From Gp6-AA40 sp035293405 (GTDB lineage: Bacteria > Acidobacteriota > Vicinamibacteria > Vicinamibacterales > UBA2999), in assembly GCA_035293405.1 (NCBI GenBank), contig DATDOE010000086.1, positions 1 to 64,000 on the forward strand: a stretch of DNA of 64,000 nucleotides, given 5' to 3'. Under the pieces are notes generated by a model. That model ran no database searches, was not told where the DNA came from, and was given only the letters and a program-made list of their open reading frames with translations. A program made the translations under genes and the position numbers. Of the stretch, positions 7,241-16,056 are shown piece by piece. The first letter of the stretch is position 1. The number at the start of each line of letters is the position of its first letter.

Positions 7241-7266
7241 GCGCGTCCGGAAGGACGCGCGCTACG
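7241..7266 (+). repeat. REP-like palindrome ending in CTACG
   Basis: GCGCGTCC and GGACGCGC form a perfect 8-bp stem around GGAA, followed by GCTACG. It belongs to the same intergenic family as 7331-7355, 11130-11153 and 37917-37940. Confidence 0.55.
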
Positions 7267-7330
7267 AGACTGTGTGTTGCGACACGTCCCAAGTGACGTG
7301 TCTCCGGCGATTCGTGCGTACATTTGCCAG

Positions 7331-7355
7331 GCACGTCCAACGGACGCGCCCTACG
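7331..7355 (+). repeat. REP-like palindrome ending in CTACG
   Basis: Near-perfect stem CGTCC/GGACG with extended arms around AAC, then CGCCCTACG. It lies immediately upstream of the receptor start at 7365, so the hairpin would be part of the receptor's leader RNA. Confidence 0.5.
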
Positions 7356-7364
7356 GAGCCTTGA

Positions 7365-10007
7365 ATGCGTACTCGTGTGTGCTGTCTGCTGCTATTGGCC
7401 GTTCTCAGCGCTCGTCCCGCCGGTGCCGCGACGGTGAGTGGAACCGTGGCCGATGTCACCGGCGCCGCGCTTCCCGGCAGTCACGTCGTTCTGCGTGGTG
7501 TGGCCACCGGTCAGGAGTCGTCTGCTGAGACCGGTCCGGACGGACGATTCCAGCTCGACGCGCCGGCGGTCGGCGCGTATCTGATCATCGTCACGCGGCC
7601 CGGCTTCTCCGAGGCGGCGCGAACGGTGGTGATTGCGAGCCCCGACCAGAAGGCTGACGTCCGGGTCCAGCTCGATCTCGGCGTCCTGAGCGCTGAAGTC
7701 AGCATCACGGCGGCGAGGTCCGAACGAGAGACCCGCCAGATTCCGCTGCACGTCGAGACGATCACCAAGGGCGCGGTCGAGCAGAGCAACACGCTGTCCA
7801 CTGGTGACGCGCTGACCACGGTTGCCAACATCACCCCGGTCGGCAACGGCCCGTTCGGTGTCCGGCCGCGCCTGCGTGGGCTCGACTCCACCCGCCTCCT
7901 GGTCCTTGTCGACGGCGAGCGCCTGAACACCGCGCGTCAGGCGACGGATCGTCAGGGAGCTGAAGTCGGACTCGTCTCGCCGGATGCGATCAGCCGCATG
8001 GAGATCGTCAACGGCGCCGGCACGCTGCTCTATGGCTCCGACGCGCTGGCCGGCACCATCAACATCATCACGAACGAACCGGGCTTCTCGAGCAGCACGC
8101 GCTGGCTGTACGGCTTCGACGGCTTCTACAGCTCCAACGAGAACGGCGCCCGCGGCACGGGAACGGTCGGTGTCACGGCCCCGAACTACGCGATTCGTGT
8201 GCAGGCCGGCCTGGAGTCGTTCGACACCTACAAGGCCGGCGATCTCACTCTGGAAGATACGCGGCCGTTCTTCGCGTCCGGCGCGCTCAACCGGACCGAT
8301 ACGATCGACGACAACTTCGGATTCGCCTTCAACGCATTTCCCGATCCGTTCAACGCAGCGTATGTGCGAACGAGCAACGAGGTGCCGAACTCCGGCGCAC
8401 AGGGGAACTTCGTCAACGTCTCCAGTCTCGTGAAGCTCGGAGAGACGCGTTCGCTCCGTCTCCGCTACCAACGTCGTCAGATGGACGGTGTGGGCTTCCC
8501 GGACTTCGCCACTCCGTACTTCTTCAATGCCACGTCGCTGCCGAAGAGCGATCTCGACCGCGTCTCTCTGCGCTATGAGGCGCGGGCCGTCACGCCATGG
8601 CTGGCCAACCTGTCACTGACCGCTCACTATCAGCGGACCGAACGCCTGCTGCGTAATCTGCTGCCGGTACAGTTCCCGGCGCCGACTCCCGTGGCGTTCT
8701 TCCCGATCAGCGTGTTTCGCCTCAACATCCTGTCGGACACGGAGCAACGCGTGTCGACTCCGGGCGTGGACCTTCAGGCGGTGTTCGTGCCGGCATCGAA
8801 TCACGTGCTCACCACGGGGCTCACGTTCTATCGCGACCGGAGCAGCGACGACCGTACAACCTCCACCACCACAACGATGATCGGCCAGGTCGCACTGGGC
8901 CAGCGGGGGCCTGCGCCGGTCGTCTTCCCTGCGCCGGTCCAACTGGGCCCGCCATCGGTGGCGCATCCGGTTCGTGTGCCGGACGCGAGCCTGCGCGACG
9001 TCGCGGTGTTCGCGCAGGATGAATGGCGTCTCGGATCGAATCTCTCGCTCGTCGCCGGCTTGCGTGGCGACTTCTACAACGTGACGACCGAAGCCACGCC
9101 CGGCTATGACGTGGCGGCGGTGGTGGCCGGTGCGGTCCCGGCGATCGATCCCTCCACGCTTCCCGATCCCAACGGTGCGACCTATGCGAGGAAGGCACTC
9201 ACTGGAGACATCGGTCTGGTGGCCAACACCGGAGGCCGAGTCAATCCGTTCGTGCGCTTTGGCCGCAGCTATCGTCATCCCAACCTCGAGGAGATGCTCT
9301 TTGCCGGACCCGCCACGGCGGGCAGCATCGCGCCCAACGTGAAGCTGAAGCCCGAGCAGGGCAACAACGTTGATGCTGGCGCCAAGTTCAACTTTCCTCG
9401 TGTCTCGGGCGGCGCCTACGTCTTCGTCAACCAATACAAAGACTTCGTGGTCCAGGATCTGACGACCGCCGTCACGCCGGCCGGTCCGCTCGTGCAGGGC
9501 ACCAACTACGCCGACGTTCGGATCCACGGTCTGGAGCTTTCCGCCGACGCGCCGGTCGTCACGCCGAGGGGGATTCTGACGCTGAGTGCATCAGGGGCCT
9601 TCACGCGCGGCACCATCACGAAGGGCATCAACCCGCTGGACGGCAGCGCGCTCGACGGCGAGCCAGCGGACAACATCACGCCGGTCAAGGTCCTCGCCGC
9701 CGTGCGATTCACTGAACCGGGTGGTCGCTGGTGGGCCGAGTACGGCGTGCGCACGCAAACCGACGTCACGCGCATCACGCCAACCCTGCTGACCTCGCCG
9801 TTCCGGATTGCGCAGGACCTGCTGTCGCTGGACGGGTTCACCGTGCATCGGCTCGGATGGGGTGTGTTCCTCACGCGCGGCCAGGATCGCCTCGGCCTGA
9901 ACTTCGCCATCGAGAACCTGGCGAATACCTATTATCGTGAGCACTTCCAGTTCGCGCCGTCGCGGGGCCGGAGCTTCACGGTAGGGCTGAACGTGGGCAC
10001 GCGGTAG
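7365..10007 (+). CDS. TonB-dependent outer-membrane receptor with N-terminal carboxypeptidase-regulatory-like domain
   Basis: 880 aa. A signal peptide (LLLLAVLSARPAGA, cleavage near residue 22) is followed by a CarboxypepD_reg-like beta-sandwich (ATVSGTVADVTGAALPG to about residue 100). The plug domain carries RLRGLDSTRLLVLVDGERL and RMEIVNGAGTLLYGSDALAG, a standard TBDR plug signature. The remainder is beta-barrel, with late strands containing NLANTYYREHFQFAPSRGR, similar to haem/haemoglobin and transferrin receptors. It would import an iron complex, haem or another large nutrient using TonB-ExbBD energy. GGAG lies 7 nt before the ATG. No Fur box was identified. The substrate suggestion is inference from barrel motifs only. 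Confidence 0.9.
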   Translation: MRTRVCCLLLLAVLSARPAGAATVSGTVADVTGAALPGSHVVLRGVATGQESSAETGPDGRFQLDAPAVGAYLIIVTRPGFSEAARTVVIASPDQKADVRVQLDLGVLSAEVSITAARSERETRQIPLHVETITKGAVEQSNTLSTGDALTTVANITPVGNGPFGVRPRLRGLDSTRLLVLVDGERLNTARQATDRQGAEVGLVSPDAISRMEIVNGAGTLLYGSDALAGTINIITNEPGFSSSTRWLYGFDGFYSSNENGARGTGTVGVTAPNYAIRVQAGLESFDTYKAGDLTLEDTRPFFASGALNRTDTIDDNFGFAFNAFPDPFNAAYVRTSNEVPNSGAQGNFVNVSSLVKLGETRSLRLRYQRRQMDGVGFPDFATPYFFNATSLPKSDLDRVSLRYEARAVTPWLANLSLTAHYQRTERLLRNLLPVQFPAPTPVAFFPISVFRLNILSDTEQRVSTPGVDLQAVFVPASNHVLTTGLTFYRDRSSDDRTTSTTTTMIGQVALGQRGPAPVVFPAPVQLGPPSVAHPVRVPDASLRDVAVFAQDEWRLGSNLSLVAGLRGDFYNVTTEATPGYDVAAVVAGAVPAIDPSTLPDPNGATYARKALTGDIGLVANTGGRVNPFVRFGRSYRHPNLEEMLFAGPATAGSIAPNVKLKPEQGNNVDAGAKFNFPRVSGGAYVFVNQYKDFVVQDLTTAVTPAGPLVQGTNYADVRIHGLELSADAPVVTPRGILTLSASGAFTRGTITKGINPLDGSALDGEPADNITPVKVLAAVRFTEPGGRWWAEYGVRTQTDVTRITPTLLTSPFRIAQDLLSLDGFTVHRLGWGVFLTRGQDRLGLNFAIENLANTYYREHFQFAPSRGRSFTVGLNVGTR

Positions 10008-10114
10008 CGCTATTACCGGAGGCCAGAAGATACGGAGGAAAGCCTTCATCGGCGCAGTTTCCCGATGGACAAGCCGGCGGTCGCGGTGGGACACTGCCGC
10101 GAGGAGGCTCCGTG

Positions 10115-11116
10115 ATGCGCCACCTGTTTCTCGTCGTCGCGGCCGTGCTCGGAATAGCGGTGTGCTCACCAGCGTTGGCCCAGGTCGCCGGCCGTCCGTG
10201 GACGATGCCGCGCACAGCGGACGGTCACCCCGACCTGCAGGGGTACTGGACCAACGATCTCGTCACGCCGCTCGAGCGTCCGGCGGAATTTGGCGGGAAA
10301 GAGATCCTCACTCCCGAAGAGGCGGCCGCGTACGCCAAGAAGCGGCTCGATCGGTTTCTCGCCCAGCCGAGGGACAACATTCACTACGACGACGCGATCT
10401 GGCAGGGTGAGAGCTATTCGAAGGAATCCCACCGGCGGACGTCGCTCTTGACTGAGCCGCGCGACGGGAAGCTGCCTCCGCTGACGCCAGCCGCGAAGCA
10501 GCGCGAGGCGGATCGCGCGGCAGCCAGGCGGGGGATCGGACCGTCCGACAGCGCGCAGACTCGATCGCTGGCCGAGCGATGCATCACCTGGGGCAACGTG
10601 GGGCCGCCGCTGATCCCACCCACCTACAACGCCAATCTGCAGATTCTGCAGACGCGCGATGCCGTCGTCATCCGTCACGAGATGATGCACGACGTGCGCA
10701 TCATCCCGCTCGGCGGCCGCCCGCATCCCGGACCGGGCATCGAGTATCTGGCGGGGGATTCGCGCGGCCGTTGGGACGGCGATACGCTCGTCGTCGATAC
10801 CACCAACTTCACGGACAAGACGAACTTCAGGGGGCCGCCGCTGACGACGCGGCAGGACATCACCGCGAGCCGTTCGCTGCACGTCGTCGAGCGCTTCACA
10901 CGCATCGACGCCAGCACGATCCGCTATCAATTCACCGTCAACGATCCCGCCACGTGGACGACGTCGTGGTCGGGGGAGATGCCCATTCGTGCGTGGGATG
11001 GTCCGATTTACGAGTACGCCTGCCACGAGGGCAACTACGGGCTGGCGAACATTCTCCGGGCACAGCGCGTCCAGGATGCCCAGGCCCCGCCGGTTCGGGG
11101 ATCGTCGAACGAATGA
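10115..11116 (+). CDS. Secreted protein of unknown function (Vicinamibacteria-type family)
   Basis: 333 aa from ATG 10115, 7 nt after GAGGAGG; GTG at 10112 is less well spaced. The signal peptide ends at SPALA (near residue 23). The mature protein starts PRTADGHPDLQGYWTND and has conserved-looking blocks GRPHPGPGIEYLAGDSRGRW, DTLVVDTTNFTDKTNFRGPP, VERFTRIDASTIRYQFTVND and YEYACHEGNYGLANIL. I recall this wording from secreted hypothetical proteins that are multicopy in soil Acidobacteriota; no enzymatic motif is evident. It is 107 bp downstream of the TonB receptor in the same direction and may be cotranscribed. Confidence 0.7.
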   Translation: MRHLFLVVAAVLGIAVCSPALAQVAGRPWTMPRTADGHPDLQGYWTNDLVTPLERPAEFGGKEILTPEEAAAYAKKRLDRFLAQPRDNIHYDDAIWQGESYSKESHRRTSLLTEPRDGKLPPLTPAAKQREADRAAARRGIGPSDSAQTRSLAERCITWGNVGPPLIPPTYNANLQILQTRDAVVIRHEMMHDVRIIPLGGRPHPGPGIEYLAGDSRGRWDGDTLVVDTTNFTDKTNFRGPPLTTRQDITASRSLHVVERFTRIDASTIRYQFTVNDPATWTTSWSGEMPIRAWDGPIYEYACHEGNYGLANILRAQRVQDAQAPPVRGSSNE

Positions 11117-11129
11117 GGCCCCGGGTGCC

Positions 11130-11153
11130 GGCCGCCTGAAGGCGGCCCCTACG
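11130..11153 (+). repeat. REP-like palindrome ending in CTACG
   Basis: GGCCGCC TGAA GGCGGCC is a 7-bp perfect stem with a tetraloop, followed by CCTACG. A related half-element (GGCGGCCCCACGA) follows at about 11167. It lies between the secreted protein and folE. Confidence 0.55.
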
Positions 11154-11212
11154 AACCGGAAGTGGAGGCGGCCCCACGAAGCTCCGCAAGAACCGCGTTG
11201 TAGAATAGGCCG

Positions 11213-11806
11213 ATGCACGACCTCATCCGGCAGTTACTTGTCGAGCTGGGCGAGGACCCAGATCGGGAGGGCCTGCTGCGAACGCCGCAGCGAGTGGCAA
11301 AAGCGCTCGAATTCCTCACCAGCGGGTACTCGGCGGACATCGACGAGGTCCTCAACGACGCGCTCTTCACGGTGGACTACAACGAGATGGTCATCGTGAA
11401 GGACATCGATTTCTACAGTCTCTGCGAGCACCACCTGCTGCCGTTCTTCGGGAAATGCCACGTGGCGTACATTCCGCGGACGCGGGTGATCGGCCTCAGC
11501 AAGATTCCCAGGCTGGTGGACGTTTTCGCGCGGCGTCTCCAGATTCAAGAACGGATGACGAACCAGATCGCGCAGACGATCAAGGAAAAGATCGATCCGC
11601 TCGGGGTCGCGGTGATCTGCGAAGGCACGCACCTCTGCATGTCGATGCGCGGCGTGGAGAAGCAGAACTCGTTCGCCGTCACCAGCGCGATGCTGGGCGC
11701 ATTCCACGACGACGCCCGCACCCGCATGGAGTTCCTCGAGCTGGTCCGGACCCGATCCGGCGCGGCGGTCACCAACACACCAGGGCTGGCCTGCATCGGC
11801 GACTGA
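11213..11806 (+). CDS. folE: GTP cyclohydrolase I
   Basis: 197 aa, the usual length of the core enzyme. It converts GTP to 7,8-dihydroneopterin triphosphate, the first step of tetrahydrofolate (and queuosine precursor) synthesis, as a toroidal cytosolic decamer. Zinc ligands are present: C71 and H74 in YSLCEHHLLPF, and C142 in GTHLCMSMRG. LRTPQRVAKAL and IPRTRVIGLSKIPRLVD are family signatures. The TGA overlaps the ATG of the next gene by one base (11806). Confidence 0.97.
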   Translation: MHDLIRQLLVELGEDPDREGLLRTPQRVAKALEFLTSGYSADIDEVLNDALFTVDYNEMVIVKDIDFYSLCEHHLLPFFGKCHVAYIPRTRVIGLSKIPRLVDVFARRLQIQERMTNQIAQTIKEKIDPLGVAVICEGTHLCMSMRGVEKQNSFAVTSAMLGAFHDDARTRMEFLELVRTRSGAAVTNTPGLACIGD

Positions 11807-12489
11807 TGCGGGCCGCAGCCATCTTCTTGATCGCTGCGCTGGCCGCTCAGGGGGTTGTCTCGGCTCAGACGCGCCGGGCGCCGGCGCGCCGCGCGCCCGC
11901 ACCGGCGGCGAAGCCGCTGCCGGTGATCACTGAGCCCGCAGTCTTCAACTGTCCCGTGATGCTCGGGCAGGGCGCCAGCGCCGATGTGACCTATTGCGAT
12001 GTGCAGATTGGCCGCGATCCGGCCGGCGGGATCATCATTCCGTTCCCGGCCCACCAGGGACCGGTAACGCTCTCGTTCACGCTTCACAACCGCCATACCT
12101 ACTCCGAAGAGCAGATCAAGACGAACCGCTCGTACCATCGTTACACCGCCACAATCGGGGTCCTGACGATGGACAACTACCTGGTCTCCAGGGCAGTCGT
12201 GCAGAACGAGTTTCGCGCCGTCACCGATCTCGTGGACCGGATTCGGGGCGGGAGCGGTCCCGGTGGTTTGAAGGCCGTGGCGCCGACCGGCGCCGAGCAG
12301 ATCGTGGTGGTCGTGCCCGAAGAGGAAAAGAGCGTCAGCATTCTGGGTGAGAAGCTGTCGGTGCTCCGCGTCGACAGCCAGACCGATACCTTCACCGCCC
12401 CCGGCCGACCGATTGCGGTGATCAGCAACGTCATGCTGGAGTACCGGCCCGCTCCACCCCCGCGGCGGACGCCGGCGCGACGGAAGTGA
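11806..12489 (+). CDS. Secreted hypothetical protein
   Basis: 227 aa. The N-terminal signal peptide (AAAIFLIAALAAQGVVSA) is followed by an Arg/Ala/Pro-rich segment and then a beta-rich domain with two cysteines (FNCPVML, TYCDV) that could form a disulfide, and LSFTLHNRHTYSEEQ. The C-terminus is again Pro/Arg-rich (PPPRRTPARRK). TGATG overlap with folE and a 4-nt overlap with the next glycosyltransferase (12486-12489) place it in one operon. No family recognised. Confidence 0.65.
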   Translation: MRAAAIFLIAALAAQGVVSAQTRRAPARRAPAPAAKPLPVITEPAVFNCPVMLGQGASADVTYCDVQIGRDPAGGIIIPFPAHQGPVTLSFTLHNRHTYSEEQIKTNRSYHRYTATIGVLTMDNYLVSRAVVQNEFRAVTDLVDRIRGGSGPGGLKAVAPTGAEQIVVVVPEEEKSVSILGEKLSVLRVDSQTDTFTAPGRPIAVISNVMLEYRPAPPPRRTPARRK

Positions 12490-13235
12490 CCGGTCGTCAC
12501 GAGCTCCTCTCGATCATTGTTCCCGTCTACAACGAAGCCCGGACCGTGAGAGCCGTGCTCGATCGACTCCTCACGATCGACCTTCCCGTCCAGCGCGAGA
12601 TTCTCGTGGTCGACGATGGCTCGACCGACGGGACGGCGGAGGAGTTGACCCGCGCGGCCGGCGAAGGGCTTGCCGTCACGGTGATCCGGTCGGCGCAGAA
12701 TGGCGGAAAGGGCAGTGCCATTCGTGCGGGCCTCGCCCGTGCCACCGGCACGATCGTGGCGATTCAAGATGCCGATCTGGAGCTCGATCCGGAGCAGCTC
12801 GCCGCGCTGGTACGGCCTATCGTCAACGGTCAGTCAACCGTCGTCTTCGGATCGCGGTTTCTCGACGGCAAGTCCCGAGCGCCGCGGATTACGGTGGCGG
12901 CCAACCGCGTGCTGACCGCCGCGACCAATGCGCTCTTCGGGGCGGCGCTCACCGACATGGAGACCTGCTACAAGATCATGCGGATCGACGTCGCGCGATC
13001 GTTGAATCTCACGGCCAGCCGTTTCGACATCGAGCCCGAGATTACGGCGAGGCTTCTGCGCGGAGGGCATCACATCCAGGAGCTGCCCGTGCGGTTCGAC
13101 CCGCGGTCGCCCGCGCAGGGCAAGAAGATCAAATGGCGTGACGGCTTGCGTGCCTTGCAGGTCCTGCTGACGGAGCGCTTTCGTGTGCGCGACGGCGCAA
13201 ATCGGGGTGCCAAACGCCCAGAGCCTAAAGCCTAG
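12486..13235 (+). CDS. Family 2 glycosyltransferase, dolichol-phosphate mannosyltransferase-like
   Basis: 249 aa from GTG 12486. GT-A fold motifs: SIIVPVYNEARTV, LVVDDGSTDGTAEEL, NGGKGSAIRAGLA and the DXD region IQDADLELDPEQL, followed by VFGSRFLDGK and DMETCYKIMR, typical of DPM1-like enzymes that charge a polyprenyl phosphate with a sugar. There are no C-terminal transmembrane helices. Its stop codon is contributed by the heptamer tract 13217-13272. It probably supplies the lipid-linked sugar used by the membrane glycosyltransferase that follows. Confidence 0.88.
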   Translation: MTGRHELLSIIVPVYNEARTVRAVLDRLLTIDLPVQREILVVDDGSTDGTAEELTRAAGEGLAVTVIRSAQNGGKGSAIRAGLARATGTIVAIQDADLELDPEQLAALVRPIVNGQSTVVFGSRFLDGKSRAPRITVAANRVLTAATNALFGAALTDMETCYKIMRIDVARSLNLTASRFDIEPEITARLLRGGHHIQELPVRFDPRSPAQGKKIKWRDGLRALQVLLTERFRVRDGANRGAKRPEPKA

Positions 13236-13272
13236 AGCCCAAAGCCAAGAGCCTAGAGCCAAGAGCCCAGAG
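13217..13272 (+). repeat. Tandem 7-bp repeat (CCNARAG)x8 bridging two genes
   Basis: Eight contiguous heptamers: CCCAGAG, CCTAAAG, CCTAGAG, CCCAAAG, CCAAGAG, CCTAGAG, CCAAGAG, CCCAGAG. The tract begins inside the 3' end of the glycosyltransferase gene, supplies its TAG stop and ends exactly at the ATG (13273) of the next gene. The purine-rich units may double as a weak ribosome-binding region. Confidence 0.85.
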
Positions 13273-14811
13273 ATGCGTGGACTCGTCCTTGCCCTGCTGA
13301 TCGGCGCCGTCATCATCGTCTCGATCCGCTGGGGCAGTTGGGTGGCTGGTGGGTCGGACTCGTACTGCTACGTCCATCAGGCCGAGCGATGGGCGGACAG
13401 CCTGCGTCAGGTTGCCGCCGGTCGTCGGCCGGGGCTTCAGGTTCCAGAGCCACTGGCGCTGGACGCGCCGTGGCCCGATGCGGCGCGCGCATTCGCACCG
13501 GCCGGGCACGTGCCGTCTCCCACCGTGCCGGGGGCGATCGTCCCGATCTGCCCGGCGGGGTTGTCGATGGCGATGGCTCCATTCGTCGTCGCCGGCGGTC
13601 CTCGCGCGGCGTTCTTCGTGCTCCCGCTCTTTGGCGCCTTGCTCATCGGCGCGACCTATGTCACCGGCGCCAGGTTTGGTGCCCACGTCGGGGTCGCGTC
13701 GAGCCTCGTCGTCGCGGCCAGTCCGATCGTTCTCTATCAAGTCATTCAGCCGATGAGCGATGTGCCCGCGGCGGCGTTGTGGATGACCGCGGTTGCCGCA
13801 GCCACCGGCACCAGGAAGCACGCAGGACTCGTCAGCGGCGCGGCGGCGAGCGCGGCCATCGTCGTCCGCCCCAACCTGCTGCCCCTTGGCGTCGTGATCG
13901 GCGTGTTCCTGCTCCTGCGGGCTGAACGCACGTGGCGAGAACGGCTGCGCCTGGCGATGACCTACGCGGTCTGCTGTGCCCCCGGGTGTGCGATTGTGGC
14001 GATGACGCAGCAGGCGTTCTACGGATCCCCGTTCGCCTCCGGCTACGGGTCGCTGGCGGCGCTGTTTGATGTCCGTCACGTCGGCCCAAACACCAGCCGA
14101 TACCTGTCGTGGCTCTGGGCGACCCACACGCCTATCGTCCTCCTTGCGGCGCTCGCGCCCTGGCTGCTTCCGGGCCCGCTCACCGCGCTGTGCCTGGCAC
14201 TGTTCCTGGTGAACCTCGCGCTGTATGTGCCCTATGTCGTCTTCGAGGACTGGTCGTATCTCCGGTTTCTACTGCCCACGCTTCCGCTGCTGCTCGTGCT
14301 GGTGATGGCCGTCATCGGCGCGATGGCACGCCGCCTTGGCATTCGGCGTGTGGGCCTGGTCAGCGGGCTGACCGCTCTCGTGCTGGCCGTGCTGTTCGTG
14401 CGCGAGGCGCGGGTGCGAAGCACGTTCACGCTCCAGGGGCTCGAGGCGCGGTTTGCGCGCGCCGGCGTCTTCGTCGCGGATCGCCTGCCGCCGAACGCGC
14501 TCGTGTTCACGAGTTGGGAGAGCGGCAGCGTCCGGTTCTACGGTGGCCGGAAGACGCTGGTGTGGGACGCGCTCGATCCGGCCTCACTCGACCGCGCGCT
14601 GGCGTACGTGCGTTCGCGCGGGTACGAGCCCTACTTGCTCTTCGAGCGGAGAGAAGAGCCGGACTTCCGGAAGCAGTTCGCCGGAAGCACAGTCGCGCTG
14701 CTCGACTGGCCACCGATGGCCGAGGTCGCATCGCAGGTTCGGATCTACCGCCCGGGAGACCGCGCGCGCTACCTTCAGGGGACCGGGTCGCCCACGGAGT
14801 ACGTGCGCTGA
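13273..14811 (+). CDS. Polytopic membrane glycosyltransferase (GT-C / GT39-like)
   Basis: 512 aa. Starts MRGLVLALLIGAVIIVSIRW, with an early acidic residue in the first periplasmic loop (GGSDSYCYVHQAERW), as in GT-C enzymes that take sugars from polyprenyl-phosphate donors. About ten hydrophobic segments extend to residue ~400, followed by a soluble C-terminal domain (ADRLPPNALVFTSWESGSVRFYGG, DWPPMAEVASQVRIYRPGD). Role: transfer of sugar to an envelope acceptor, together with the GT2 enzyme upstream. Its 3' end overlaps the convergent gene at 14775 by 37 nt. Confidence 0.75.
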   Translation: MRGLVLALLIGAVIIVSIRWGSWVAGGSDSYCYVHQAERWADSLRQVAAGRRPGLQVPEPLALDAPWPDAARAFAPAGHVPSPTVPGAIVPICPAGLSMAMAPFVVAGGPRAAFFVLPLFGALLIGATYVTGARFGAHVGVASSLVVAASPIVLYQVIQPMSDVPAAALWMTAVAAATGTRKHAGLVSGAAASAAIVVRPNLLPLGVVIGVFLLLRAERTWRERLRLAMTYAVCCAPGCAIVAMTQQAFYGSPFASGYGSLAALFDVRHVGPNTSRYLSWLWATHTPIVLLAALAPWLLPGPLTALCLALFLVNLALYVPYVVFEDWSYLRFLLPTLPLLLVLVMAVIGAMARRLGIRRVGLVSGLTALVLAVLFVREARVRSTFTLQGLEARFARAGVFVADRLPPNALVFTSWESGSVRFYGGRKTLVWDALDPASLDRALAYVRSRGYEPYLLFERREEPDFRKQFAGSTVALLDWPPMAEVASQVRIYRPGDRARYLQGTGSPTEYVR

Positions 14812-16031
14812 GGATACTGATCGGTCGCGCAGGTGGCGTCGCACTCGCGGGTCACGAAGACGAGCAGCCACATCATCAGCGGCACGGACATCTGCACGCC
14901 AATCAGGGCCGCGGTGGGGATGAAGAGCGCGGCGAACAGCCAGTAGACCGTCGCTCCGAACACCGGAGCGCGAGCGTGGCGCTCTGGCCCCCGCATGTAC
15001 GCCCCGAACCAGATGAGAGGCAGCACAAGCAGCGTCACGTCATAGACGATGACGTGAGGGTTCACCAGTACTGACGCGAGGATGACGATCCCCAGCCGCA
15101 CGCGGACTGGCGTGTCGCTCTTCCAGACCCGCACGGTGTACCAGAGCACGGCCGCGGCGAGCGCAATCCAGAGCGGAAGGCCGACCTCATTCGGCAGAAG
15201 CCGTGTCACTGCCCGCAACGAGTGGCTCATGAATGGCTTCGCTTCCAGCCAGTCCTCATGGGCGATGGTGGCAGACACGGTCGCCGCAAACCCGCTGAAC
15301 ACGGAGGAGCCAAGCATCAGCCACACGGCGGCGGCCTGTGCGACGACTGACGACACGGCGCCTGCGAGCATGGCCCATTCCCCGCATGCGAGCACGATCA
15401 CGGCCAGCGGAATGCCGAACTGCGGCTTCAGGGCGAGCAACCCGAATGCGAGGCCGGCGAGGTAGTGGTGCCGGCGTTCCAGAGCCAGCCATCCCGCCCA
15501 GAAGGCGACGAGGATCACGATCGTGACCTGGCCGTAGACGATCAGGCTCCAGAATGGCGGGAAGGCGGCAGCGGCGGCAAAGACGAGCGTGCGGTCTGGC
15601 AATTGTCCCGCGACGCGCGTCCACGCGCTCCACACGATCAGCGCATAGAGGGCGATTGTGATCGAGGTCCAGAGCAGCAACGCGCTGCGATACGACCATC
15701 CGCTGAACGGGGCAAACAGGGCTGCCGCTTGCGGCGGATACACGGGCGGATAGAGGTCCGGTGCGGACGCCGGCACGAGCGCAACCTGCGCCTCGTGCAG
15801 CGCCGTCATGTTGTAGATGGCCTCAGTCTGCTGCGCGCTGGCCAGATGGCCGAGTGTGTAGAAGTGAACGAAGTCGGCGCCCTTCAGCGGTCCGGCGATG
15901 CCGCGATCGCCGGATCCAGCGAACCCGACGACCGCCGCCGCGGTCCACATGAGTGCGGCCAGCACGACGGCGTGTCCTTTCGCCTGGACCATCGAGCGCG
16001 GCCACTGGACGGGTCCGGCGCGACCGAGCAT
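14775..16031 (-). CDS. DUF2029 / GT87-family membrane glycosyltransferase
   Basis: 418 aa with about ten transmembrane helices. The first periplasmic loop has KGADFVHFYTLGHLA, the catalytic-type Asp region of GT87 polyprenyl-phosphate-dependent mannosyltransferases; AIYNMTALHEAQ, YPPVYPPQAAALFAPF and LLALKPQFGIPLAV are family-like. It would build an extracytoplasmic glycan. Convergent with the GT-C gene, overlapping its end. The gene starts 26 bp from the 3' end of the Tad VWA gene and lies downstream of it on the same strand. Confidence 0.8.
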   Translation of the reverse strand: MLGRAGPVQWPRSMVQAKGHAVVLAALMWTAAAVVGFAGSGDRGIAGPLKGADFVHFYTLGHLASAQQTEAIYNMTALHEAQVALVPASAPDLYPPVYPPQAAALFAPFSGWSYRSALLLWTSITIALYALIVWSAWTRVAGQLPDRTLVFAAAAAFPPFWSLIVYGQVTIVILVAFWAGWLALERRHHYLAGLAFGLLALKPQFGIPLAVIVLACGEWAMLAGAVSSVVAQAAAVWLMLGSSVFSGFAATVSATIAHEDWLEAKPFMSHSLRAVTRLLPNEVGLPLWIALAAAVLWYTVRVWKSDTPVRVRLGIVILASVLVNPHVIVYDVTLLVLPLIWFGAYMRGPERHARAPVFGATVYWLFAALFIPTAALIGVQMSVPLMMWLLVFVTRECDATCATDQYPQRTYSVGDPVP

Positions 16032-16056
16032 TCTCTTCTACAGGGCGGACAGCCGC

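Noticed and set aside
7236..7364. Cobalamin riboswitch upstream of the TonB receptor
   Set aside because: The 129-bp gap is explained by two REP-like palindromes and a small hairpin; no B12-box-like motif was seen.
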